Assembly: GCA_014898425.1 (NCBI GenBank)
Contig: RCSZ01000005.1
Location: 992,001-1,056,000 of the forward strand
DNA from: Botryotinia globosa
Taxonomy: Eukaryota; Ascomycota; Leotiomycetes; Helotiales; Sclerotiniaceae
Reading direction: 5' to 3'
DNA: 64,000 nucleotides
Positions within the stretch are counted from its first letter, which is position 1. Every line of letters begins with the position of its first letter. Position numbers and translations under genes: made by a program. The notes below the pieces were generated by a model. That model saw nothing but the letters and a program-made list of their open reading frames with translations. It was not told the DNA's origin and did not search any database. Below, piece by piece: positions 32,145 through 43,600 of the stretch.

Positions 32145-35100
32145 GGCATTCTCTGGTGATAAAATCGTGTGAAGTCGTGGTTTTGTGATTAAAATGTCGA
32201 GGTTTGTAATTGCTTAGAAACTCGAGGTGTCGCAAATAAAGAAGATGGGCCGAAAACGAAATCTGAATAATTATTGGGGTTTTGTTTCAACTCTTTCTCT
32301 GCAGAATGATGAGTGTTGAACGTGTGGGAAGATCACCAAAGGCTTGGATGCTTTTGCGACCGTAGTGCTGGTTGACGCGCTCGCTCGAAGGTTATGTGGT
32401 GTTCGGGTAAGAAAGTGGTAGGGGGCGGATGCGGGTGAGAAGGTTGATTATCGAAATAAGATTAGAGTGGAGTTGTAATCGTAACGATAAGGAAGCTTTC
32501 GCGCAAATGGGTTGGCTGGAATTCTTGGTTGTATTGTATGTATGCGTGTGTGGATGTGTATGTATGTATGAATGTAAGTGAAGTGTGGGATGAAAGTCGA
32601 GTGTGGGTGAGGTGTGAGAGTGTGGGTGAGGTGTGAGAGAGTGTGTGTGTGTATTATTGCGGGTTGATGAGATTTGCGCAATAGATGATGGTCAGAGTAA
32701 GAAGTGTGGTAAGAAAGCCTTATTGTGTGATCTCGTTGCTCTTTGTACCAATATCGTAATTGTATCGATTGAATTGTTGGAAATCTTTCTTTCTATTGGA
32801 ATCATAAGATTCGTACGAGTTGACTTGTCAAATATGCGGTACCTGACGATGAATGATGACCGTGCGATGTACCGACCGAACGAGGAAGTTTAGGTAGTAG
32901 GTAGGTGGGTTTCCACTATCCCAAGGAAGCCTTTCTATCCTTTCGCGCGCGTATATTAGAATGTAATTGAGATAATGATTATATTAATTTGAGAAGACGT
33001 ATCTTGCGATGTGGATTATATGATCGTTTCCAATTGTGTACGATTGAATTGTAAAGGTTGGAATCAAAAGTACTGTGTGAAGTAGGGATGGGATGTAAGA
33101 ATGACGAGATAATATTGCGATGGATTGATAAGAAAGTTGGCTGGTGGTGGTAGCCTTTTTCGCCCTTTACCATCAAAGAATGGATGGACAGACACGAAGA
33201 ATTGATAGGTGAGAATTATGTGTGACTGGATGAAATTAAAAGAAGTATGGAGGTTGGCGTCAAAAGTCTTCTTCTTTGCAAATGGATTGAAGAAATGGCT
33301 GGAGGATTGGAATTGTCGCTCTCGTTCTCATCCCCGTTCTCTTTCTCTTTTTCTTTTCTTTCTTATGACTTTTGTTGGGAGTGATAGTGAGGGTAAGTAA
33401 GGTAAGAAGGTAAGGTAAGGTGATGTGATGTGATGTATGGGAAAAAGAGGTTTGAGGTAGGTGGACTGTTCAACGATCGAAATTTGGGGGGGGGGGGAGC
33501 GGGGGGGTTTCTAGGTGATTACTTTGGGGATTTTAGGAAGATTGTGTGGAGAAGAAAGAATCTAAGAATTGTTATTGGTTTATACTCGATAAGATACACT
33601 GAAGCTAATTTAGTTCGTGCAGCATGCAGATAGCGGGATTTCTTTGCACACACACACACTCTCTCTCTCTCTGTACACACCCACCCACCCACACAGACAC
33701 ACTGCAAGTCTGCAACTAGGGAGAGACAGATGTGAAAACAAATATGGAAGAGTATCTACTAGGTGAGTAGATAGGTACGGTCAGAGGAAGTGAGCATGCA
33801 TCCTCTCTTGGGAAAAATCACAATCATATAAATACAAATCCCGAGGTAAGCTGCTGTTCATCGTCAGGGGAAAGAAACAGAAATAACATTAGCCTGGCAA
33901 ACTGATTACCTAGACGAGACAGTATATCAATTACATATTGGAAAGTGCGGGATGGCATGGGAATTGGCATGCGGATGGCGTATTTGTAGATGTAGATGCA
34001 CTAGTTGTGGATTTGGATGCAAAGTAGGAATGGATGCAAGTGAGGTGAAATGTCCAAAATGATCCTGGGTTATAATCGATACCTAATAATGAATCTCTGG
34101 TAACGTCTCTCATAGGTTGTTCAATCTGGGTATGTTGTTATATACACGAGCGAGTATCTGGGGTCTTGGAGATTGTTAAATGCTATTCAAACATTAATGA
34201 AGGGAATAGTATATAGCTAGCTGTTTACCTACCTATCTATCTATCTATCTAGCATTCAAAGCTCTACAATAAATGCTAGTCTTCCATTCCTACCTGATTA
34301 CGCCTAATTACTCTCCCCATCTCCTCGCTCCCATCTATACTTGCCGAGGACTGGGTGGTAATAGATAGAGGGCCAAGTCTTTCATGTTCCATGTTCCTGA
34401 TTGTCTGATTTTCATGCTCACTCGTTTGGAATATGGGGAAACTTGTTAGAGCTCTAGATTGTTGGTCAATGCAGAGATCATCTTTTTAATATACAGACAA
34501 ACAGACAGGCAGAGAATATCATTAAATCTCGACTTTGTATTTCATCTACTCAAAGTGTTTGTTAATTATCTTTCGGTATAGGTAGGTATTAAAATCAAAT
34601 CAGATAATTTCGATTACTGTGCAAGGAAAGGAATAATAGAAGCCGGTCGGTTACCTGCTGCTACAACTGTACACACCCTTTACCCTTTAACCCGTTTTCT
34701 TCTTCCGCTCAACATCCAGTAATTTTACGAGCCTTTTCAAAAAAATCCTTGATATCCTTGGACCCTTGAAGCAGGGCAACACACATGTTCGAAATCTCCA
34801 ATGATCGTCAATAATGATATCTCGAGGTTGTGAAACTAGTCGATTCTCGGAAACTTGATAGAAGAAAAGTTGGTTTCTTCTCCGATTCGTCCCAATTCGG
34901 ATAATAAAGAGATCCGCCATTCATCTTTTCCTTTGTGATACCCCTCGACTATTATTTTTCGATTGATATTTCTATTGCTTTTAGTGTGGGAGTATTCCAT
35001 CTTGAGTAGTTCGGAGATCTCGATACTAGACAAACATATTAGTAGAATCAAAATTTAATCCTATGCTGGACATTTGAGATATTGAAATACCCAGACTAGT

Positions 35101-37583
35101 CTCGCTCTCAAATGAATAAGGGATCTCGTTTGTTGGGAGCTATCCAAACCATTTATCGCAATGATATGTTGGTCTCGCGTCTCACATATGTTGCTGATCC
35201 AACCCTTCTTTGCAGGTATAGGCAACGTGCATTTAATGATTTTCTGGGGATGAGCTCGACTGAAGCCAGGATGCCACGAGTGATAACAGGAGGGAGGAGT
35301 TGTTTGTTACCGTTACACCAAACGGATTCTCGATAAACGCTTTAGCATTGTTGACAGGTTGATTGGCTCTCAAAGACCAGGGGAACGCAATTCAAGAGCT
35401 AATGCTCTCAGGGTTTGTGAATGCATGGAGTCGCAACCCGTGAGAGTGTCTCAGAAATTAAAAAGTTTATTCGTTCTTCGTTTGCTTTGGGACTGAGTTT
35501 CTCAGGGTAGGAAGATTAAATTTTGATATGAAGTATGCTTTGATGTCATAAGATGAACCTTGCATCTCAAACTCAAACTCGAACTCGAACTCGAATAGGA
35601 AAACAAAAGAGAAAGAAGATCAGAAAAGGAAGCAGGTGCCTTGTGAAATCAGACAGCCAGAAAGATATCGATACTTACTAGGTAGTTATGATAATATCAC
35701 ATTCATCCATATGCAATCCATCCAACAATGAATCATCCATCCATCTCTATCTCGCACGTCCCAATGTGCGGACCGTTTCATTTTCATCTCTACCAAAAGT
35801 CTAACGGAGGCTACGGAACAATTATCTCAATTTTAGTTATGGAAAAGATGTGAGGAATCAGGATCGTTGAAATATGATTATTAGTGTGGGGGAAGACACA
35901 AATGATAATAGGGAGCGAGGGAGCGAGGGACCGAGGGAGCTTTGACTCTTGGGAACCTTTTGACGGCCGACTTCAATGATCAATCTCTGAATTAAAAGCT
36001 CGAATGCTCGAAAAACAAAAGATGTTGGACCCACATCCCACCAAAAACCCTGCAGATGCAAGCTTCACCCATTTCTACTATTCCTTTTCAAGAGATTTCA
36101 AGAGATTTCAAGGTTCAAGGGTTGTCAGCCGGAAGATGTACCCAATCCTTGCCATTCATTCAAGTTCTTGGTTTTTTATATCCTTTTTGACTACGATGGT
36201 GGATGGATGCTATGTAACACGAGGCTTGAGAAGACACAGAGTACGAGGGGTGTAGTTGCAAACACATTGGTTGGGTCGACAAGATGATTATGAATGGCCA
36301 TGAAGATTTTGTATTATCCCGCCATTCTGGAATCTATCGTTTTGGTCGTATATTTGATCTGCTGATAAGTTAATTGACAGATTGGTAGATACATCGATAT
36401 GACGAAGAAGTTGAAACGGTTTACTTGTATGATCGTGTTGGTCTAGACTTTCGGAATATAAGCTAGCATTCAACCAGTATAGCCAAGGTCCATCTTCTTA
36501 CAGTGACCAAACGGTTGGATCACTTATGCCTGTATGGTCAATATTTGGGTACTCGGGCACGTACCTACATACATATACCATCTCCGTTCCAGCATTCGTA
36601 CTGGAGTGCATTGACGAGCTTACCTTTTTCTCAGATACGAAAGCTAAAGAAATTACAGTGGCGGTTGGCTCGAGTGGGATGGTGATATGAGGGGTATTCT
36701 CTGCATCAGCTTATCGTCATTGGTGTCAGGTGCGGCTGACGATAGTTCCCTTCCGGATGTTCATCTACTCTTCCCCTGAGTGAAGGCTTTCGAACTCGTT
36801 CTTGGTCTTCAAAAACTCACTCCGGGGAATAGGATTTGGGATTGCGAGACATGGTGTGGCCGACATGATTGGTAGGCTTCTTCCATCTCGTCCTCCCCTG
36901 CTTCGTATATTGAATCAATGTTCAAGTATGCCTCGGAGAATAAGTGAGATCCAGAGTTCCACGCACTACACGATCAATCATAGCAGTGGCTTTTCAGACA
37001 CTTTACATTCGAAAGATGTTAGCATCAGACAAAGTTGAGACAAACCCTTCAATCGGTAGAGACGGATGTTCACAAAGTCATGACTGCATCATTATTGTGA
37101 GATGAGAACCTGCATGTCTCCATATTTTATAGACAGCTGTTGCTTACTGTAGTCCTAACTTCTCAAAACGAAAGCATTGAAACAGTTTAGTGCTCATGTC
37201 GATTTTCTCGTCTTTCGCAAACATCTTATCCTGTTAGACAACTAGTAGATTGGTAGCATTTCCTTTCATGATAATCCTCCAAATCTTTCGCAAAAACCAT
37301 CTCATGCAAACCTAGTGAGAATCATATGCATCCCATTTATCGCGACTATTCTGCAATTAGCCCAAAATCCACTTTGAAAACAATTCACAAAGACTCGATC
37401 ACGAAGTTGGCCTAATGACTCGCTTCGTTGGGGTGTACGTCCACAGCTCGAGTCAATCAACCAATCACAACAACTAATTGAGTAATTCTTTGTTCCAAAC
37501 TTTATTATATTCCGCTTTAAGTATATATTCTTACTCACTCGTCCCAGGTATCAAATCAGGCAAACACCTTGATTTCATACCTA
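32145..37583. other. 5.4-kb spacer, WHI3 5' region and repeats
   Basis: The left end is the WHI3 leader/promoter, with TATG/TGTA-rich tracts (32535-32580) and GTGTGGGTGAGGTGTGAGA repeats (32600-32650). A G-run (33486-33507), CA/CT runs (33648-33672), a CTAT run (34233-34250) and a CTCGAACT run (35574-35595) follow. A 77-codon minus frame (34687-34920, starting MADLFIIRIG) has an ATG but no recognised relatives. Other frames have no support. The right end precedes the tRNA. Confidence 0.4.
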
Positions 37584-37655
37584 GCTTCTGTGGTCCAATG
37601 GTTAGGATTCCACCCTTCCAAGGTGGAGGTTCGTGTTCGATTCACGGCAGTTGCA
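37584..37655 (+). tRNA. tRNA-Gly, anticodon UCC, with two acceptor-stem mismatches
   Basis: A 72-nt cloverleaf can be drawn: acceptor GCTTCTG / CAGTTGC plus discriminator A, D arm GTCC...GGAT, anticodon stem CCACC/GGTGG with loop CTTCCAA (anticodon TCC, reading GGA), and T arm TCGTG/CACGG with loop TTCGATT. The internal A box (TGGTCCAATGG) and B box (GTTCGATTC) are intact, there is no intron, and a T-run terminator follows. Acceptor pairs 3:70 and 4:69 are U-U mismatches. Each would be restored by one T-to-A change, giving the stem GCATCTG/CAGATGC I associate with fungal tRNA-Gly(UCC). The gene may therefore be a decayed or non-standard copy. Confidence 0.85.
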
Positions 37656-37661
37656 ACTTTC

Positions 37662-37675
37662 TTTTTGTTTTTTTT
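37662..37675 (+). terminator. RNA polymerase III T-run terminator of the tRNA gene
   Basis: A run of five T, one G and eight T begins six bases after the discriminator base. This is the usual Pol III stop and supports transcription on the plus strand. Confidence 0.8.
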
Positions 37676-38773
37676 GTGCATTTTGGAGACAAGTTCGAGG
37701 CAACAGAGGTGAAGCTCGAGAGATTGAGTGCATAGGTAGCGATCGATGATTTTGGGGGATTTCAATTTTGGGAGTGGGGAGCTGGATGATAACAAAATTG
37801 CATCGGCTTATATCCGGGTAGTGAATCAATATCAATCAGAGACCTGCTTTGGGGTTACAATTGCATTTTACTTCTTTATTTTTCTCTTCAGTTTTTCCTT
37901 TCTATCTTTCTACCTCAAAGTTTCAGGGTCCCAAACAAATTGAGACGAACACGATACCGATACCATTATCTTTCAGGAAAAGTCAAATTCACCCGTTCCA
38001 GACTCTCGAAAGTGGGGACCGAGGTGTCGCAGTCGCAGTAGTGTGTGTGTGCATTGATATCATCTCTTCCTCTTCCCAATTAATAAATAATTAGAGTTTC
38101 GAATTGGTGATATTGCATTCGATAGTTGCGCATTAGTATCGTTAGATGGGCTTTTTCAATATTCATCATTGTGGTTTAGACGAAGAAGAAGAAAAAGAAT
38201 AGTTTGTCTTGCTGCTAATGGGCTTTTGGGTAATAGTGAGTGAGTGCGAGTGTGGAAAACGTACCTTGCTTCATGGACGTAGCGGTGCGTAGCAGATATA
38301 CATCATCATCTCGAGAATTGTACATCTATCGCGATTCGATGAATGTCGATGTATTTTGAGGATTCCGGTAGAGAGTACGGATTGATTGCTCGGGGTTAGG
38401 AGTCTTGGGTGAGCTTGGAATATACATTATTTGAAGTTGAAGTCGAAGCTGAAGTTGAAGTATTAGATACCTACCTATCTAGTACATATCATTCACTTCC
38501 ACTCGTCTCCAAATCCCAAATTCCAAACCCTACACTATATATATATGTACATGTATATGTATCACTCCCATACCATCTTTAGCCCCGCTTATTTCTGGAA
38601 TATATATACATACATGTCTATATATATACCTCACGCATCAAATCGAATCTGCAAACGCAAAATTATATTGTATATAATATATACATGAAATTGAAATTGA
38701 AATTGAAGATATATACAATATGATATGATGTGTTATTACAGCAATACTGCACTTCGATATGTCTTTTCAAATT

Positions 38774-38827
<54 letters not shown>

Positions 38828-39936
38828 GGTGGATTGGAAGTGAAATCGAAATCGATATATTGGGTCTGGGAGTTTGGAGTTTGGAGCGTGGAATTTGGAT
38901 ATAGATATAGATATAGATAGATTATTTCAGGTGCAGTTTATTTATTATCCTGGATTTTATTGTAGTAGTTTTTGGGGGTTGAGTTGCTTTTGGATTGCTT
39001 TGGTGTCTGGAGATCTACTCACTTATCGGTATATTGATATTGGGGTAGTTGTATCTATGGTAGTCGATAGATGGATAGGGATAGATGGATATTGAGGACA
39101 AGATTTGGATTTTGGGATTGCTTAATGTGACTTAACTTAACAGTCCTCAGGTCCTGTTCTGAAAGAACAAATGATATAGATTGAGAAATACAAGTACAAA
39201 GAGAAGATAGATAATTTCCAGCTTCACCCATAATATTATACTCCCTTATCCCGAATCATATCCATATTCATATTCGTATACGAGCGACTTTCCTCGAGTG
39301 TTTCTTGTGGAATTCGTATTGATATCAGTATTATTTTTACAGTGGTGAGAGCGCACAACAGAAACGCGCTCTCTCTTTCTCTTCTTCGATTGTGCTTTCG
39401 ATATTGATTTCCATCTAGGATGGCATCTAACCTCTCCCTTCCCCCCTCCTCTCTTTAACTTGATATCCCGTAGCCTGGCAAAGAATCTCTTTCTTTCTTT
39501 GCTTGACTCTGATTCTCCGTCTAGAATCCCTAGTGTCGGGTATATACATACACAAATACACATATACATGTATATGTATACCCCCTCCCCCAAACCATTC
39601 CTAAGCATGCAAGCCTCACACTCCCAAAATGCAGAATTGAAAAACTATCACCAAAGATCTTCCTTCTCACTATCTCAACCACCTCTCATCTTTATTTAAA
39701 GACTCTATACATCAAAAAAGACTTTTCTCCTTCCTCCTTCCACTACTCTCTCCTCTATCTCAGGAATTTCCATCCCCTCAATCGTTCGTAATCCCCACAT
39801 CCCCACATCCTTCCTATATCCACTCATACATACATACAATCTCATGATACAACAGCCCAACCGATCCCCTCCATCCCAGACACGCCAATCATCAAATTAC
39901 CACACCCACCCATTGACGCCCATCCCGGAAAGACAA
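37676..39936. other. Spacer between tRNA-Gly and RSR1
   Basis: No gene is supported. It has TA/CA-rich blocks (38535-38700), a GA run (about 38775-38825), GATATA repeats (38897-38919), and short open frames without recognisable product. The right end is the 3' region of RSR1. Confidence 0.4.
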
Positions 39937-41206
39937 TCATAATATCACACATCTCCCCAACCGTCTCATCCGATGATGTTTTTTCTCCACCGGCGAATTG
40001 ACTTCATCATCGAATTCTGGCGTCGATCGATTGTTATCCCGTCGGATGATTTGCCTGCAGAGATCGATGAAGACTTCATCTACATTTGCTGTTTTTCGTT
40101 TCCATTAGCATGGGGTTTCTCGCTAACTTCTATCCGTCATCTTTTTCTCGCATTCTCATTTCCCCTATCCGTCACACTTCATTCTTTATTGTTCTGCACC
40201 CTCACAATCATATCCATCTCATCAAGGAAAAAGAAAAGGAAAAGAAAAAGAGAAAAAAAACTTACCCCTCCTCCTGGCACTCGTCTCATAATACGGCGCA
40301 TTCCCCCAACTCTGACTAACATTAAAAGCCGCCTGTCTACTAACCACCCGATCTTGTTCCAGATCACTTTTATTCCCGACAATCACTATCGGGACATTTT
40401 CGTCATCTTTTATACGTATGATGGTTTCGCGGAGTTCGCTGAGTTCATTGAGGGAGCTTTGCGATGTGATACTGAAGACGAGGAGGAATCCTTGTCCGGT
40501 TTTCATGTAGAGTTCTCTGGGGAGAATGTGTGAGTGAGGGGTTCGGTAAAGAATGAGTGGAAGAGAGGAGTGAAATAGAATTGCTTGGTATGTACCTCAT
40601 GGCGGCTGGAAGAGTGTTAGTTTATGTTTATGTATCATGTGATGAGGAAGATGAGGAGAAGGACTTACTGAATTGTTCCGTACCCGCGGTATCTAATCTA
40701 CATTTCTTCCTATCAGTACCATCTTCTTGACGCCGTGAGAGTATACGATAAACTTACATCTCCAACATGCATTGTCGTCCCTATCGAACCAAAAGGCCGC
40801 GTTAGCATCCTGATCATGTGTCTCCACCTCGATGCCAAGACGGAGAAGAAATCTCAAAATACTCACATCAACCTCGATAACCTTGCGGTAGGAATCCTCA
40901 ATCGTTGGGTCATAACTTTCGATCCAAATATTCTGAACAAATTGTGCTAAAAGGACACAAATCACATATCAGTATCTTCACTGCGTATTTTGACAATCCC
41001 TTCCTGATAATTCCCGAATCTACATCTCTCGTTCCTTTCACGTGTCTCCCCACTTCGACCTTCCAACTCAAGTCCCCGGAGGAGAGTGGGTCGAGGTCTC
41101 GGCAAATAAGTAAAAATGATTCTTACCGGTTAGACAACTCTTGCCAACACCACCTTTGCAGGCGAACAAAAATAATTAGCCATCAACATTCTATCTTCAA
41201 TTGATA

Positions 41207-41298
<92 letters not shown>

Positions 41299-41619
41299 AT
41301 CGATCGTTCTCTTGAAGCGAACAATTATAAAAAAAAGAGGTAAGGTTATCAAGGGAAAAGAAATCTCACCAGCACCCAAAACCACAATGTGATAAGTTCT
41401 CCTAAAATTCACCAATCACCATATCAGCCAGCTATCTTTTCCGAACCCTCCCCAATGTAAAAACTTTACCCCTGATTCATACCTCCGTGCGTTCCATGCA
41501 CCAACCACCGACCCCAAACCTCAAAAAAAAAGATAGAAAGCAAGAAAGAATGAATGAGAGGAAGAGAGAAAGGAAGGAAAGAAGGAAAAAAAAACTTACT
41601 GTGAATTCCTCGTCGCCAT
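39937..41619 (-). CDS. RSR1: Ras-family small GTPase RSR1/BUD1 (Rap-like)
   Basis: Nine exons on the minus strand (41600-41619, 41370-41401, 41127-41153, 40867-40946, 40758-40780, 40669-40697, 40597-40606, 40266-40516, 39937-40088) total 624 nt, giving 207 residues with every junction in frame and GT-AG borders. Visible elements: P loop GAGGVGKS (16-23), effector loop [11 protein letters not shown], switch [19 protein letters not shown] with Thr at the Ras Gln61 position as in Rap/Rsr1, NKSD and ETSAR nucleotide-binding loops, and the SANVDEVF-like block (here [19 protein letters not shown]). The tail is polybasic (KKHHRMRR) and ends CVIL, a geranylgeranylation-type CAAX box. Rsr1 is the membrane-bound polarity GTPase that directs Cdc24/Cdc42 to growth sites. 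Exons 1-7 are unusually small (10-80 nt). Intron 2 holds a long GA/CT microsatellite. Confidence 0.95.
41209..41297. repeat. (TC)44 microsatellite inside RSR1 intron 2
   Basis: An uninterrupted 89-base TC run, read as GA in the RSR1 pre-mRNA, lies between exon 2 (41370-41401) and exon 3 (41127-41153). It is the longest dinucleotide run in the window and should vary in length between isolates. Confidence 0.95.
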
Positions 41620-42500
41620 CTTGAATTAAAGTCTGATAACTGTCTTTCCTCCTCCGATCCCTATATATCTATACAGATAGTGATAGATAGATAGATAGAT
41701 AGATAGCTATCACACGTATCCACGTCTGTACGAAATATTCCCGAGATATCAAAAAACTTCACACGAGATGTCCGATCCAATATCTAGTGATTTTCACTTC
41801 TCCCCTCTTAATAAATAAAATTGATATCGCATAAAAAAAATCCTTTTCCACCACTTTTCACCTCAAAATAAAGCAAAAAGGTGTAAAGAGATCTAGTAAC
41901 GTCAAGTGCCCCCCCAAAATACAATCAGCAAAAAATATTTAAATATATATAGATATAATAAATCGAGTCGTAACGTAACGTTTCTCCAAGTCTAGTACAG
42001 AAAACCAAAACGGGTTGGGATAATGGTAAAATAATAATAATAATAGCAATGATAATAATGATAGTAAGAATAATCAAAAAAGGGGCAATAAGCTCAACAG
42101 CACTTGTTGGTGGCTTAATGTAATATATATGCAGGTTGGACGTTGAACGTTGATGTGAGGGAGAGGATCGTTTGGTTTCGTTTGGTTTCGTTTCGTTTGA
42201 CGCGTTGCGTGAGCGAGGGCTCTTCTTTTTGAATTCCCCCTCCAAAATTTGGATGGGCCAATAATAAGTTTCCGCGGTTAATCTTTCAAGGTTGTTTCCG
42301 TTCCGTAGGTAGGGAAGTGATTGATTGAGTAAGAATGTTCAAGCTTAGTGAGTGGTGAGTGGTGGGTGGTGACTCGTGAGTGCTGAGTGCTGAGTGCTGA
42401 GTGGTAACTTGTAAGTGGTGTAATGGAAATCTTCGCCTTTTCTTAATAAAAATTGCCTCGGACTCGGAGCGTTTTATTTATATAGAGATATGGAAGGTTG

Positions 42501-42553
42501 GGATGGATGGATGGATGGATGGATGGATGGATGGATGGATGGACGGATGGATG
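42501..42553. repeat. GGAT tetranucleotide array
   Basis: About thirteen copies of GGAT with one GGAC variant near the end. Confidence 0.9.
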
Positions 42554-43449
42554 TATAATATGCAGGTAGGATAGATATACCCAGGGAGTAGGTATGTAAA
42601 AGGATTCCTGTAGATACGTATTCTTTTTTCGTAAGACCCAAAGACCAAGAGACCAAAATTAACAGCGAAGCGAAGTGAAAGGAAGTGAAAAGGGAAGAGT
42701 GGTGAAGTTATATATATAGATAGATATATATATAGATAGATATAAATTGTATATATTTGATAGGTAATAATGATATATCAAGAGGATCGAGTCGAATCGT
42801 TTATGAGGCACCAAAATCCGCACCGTTTCGTCTGGCTGACTGACTCTTGGGTTGCCCGGTGGTTTATGTGTTATGTGGTGGTGTAGTTGATTGCAGTAGC
42901 TGAGGGTGCTAATTTATCCGGATCATCTGTTATTCCTCCCGGGCGGGTGTACACCGGTATGTCTGGCCGGGCAAATGCGAGGTAGGTAGATAGATGGATA
43001 GATAGCTAGGTATCTATAGGCAGGGAGGGTATGAATGAGATTCTCTTATACTCCGAGTATTGAATAGAAGTTTGTGAAATTGAAGAGAGATATAAATATA
43101 GATATAGATATAGATATAGATATAGATATAGATATAGATATAGATATAGATATAGATATAGAAAACTTGTGTTTATCTATAGAGAAATAGGAGAGTGAGC
43201 TCAAAAAAGGAGTAAGAGATATTCGATATTCATATCAAAGGAAGAGAGGAGTGAAGAAAATAGCAAATATAATAAATAATATAGTCAGTCAGTCCACAAT
43301 CCTCGAGTATATTTATTATTCAAATCAATAAAGACTGTGATGAAAATAGGTAGTCGACGCCACCTACCCATTTTCCCAACGCCAACCCAGTGAATTACCT
43401 AGGAAGCACACTAGGTACTCCGTAGAAAAAAACGATATCCTCAAAAGAA

Positions 43450-43600
43450 ATTAAACATAAAAATTAAACATAAAAATTAAACATAAAAATTAAACATAAA
43501 AATTAAACATAAAAATTAAACATAAAAATTAAACATAAAAATTAAACATAAAAATTAAACATAAAAATTAAACATAAAAATTAAACATAAAAATTAAACA
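43450..43600. repeat. 13-bp tandem array ATTAAACATAAAA
   Basis: Between eleven and twelve essentially identical copies of an A-rich 13-mer. The high identity implies recent expansion. It is flanked by ordinary sequence. Confidence 0.95.

Noticed and set aside
34687..35051. Two overlapping minus-strand frames as one frameshifted gene
   Set aside because: The two frames overlap over 85 bases with no shared domain, and joining them gives nothing recognisable.
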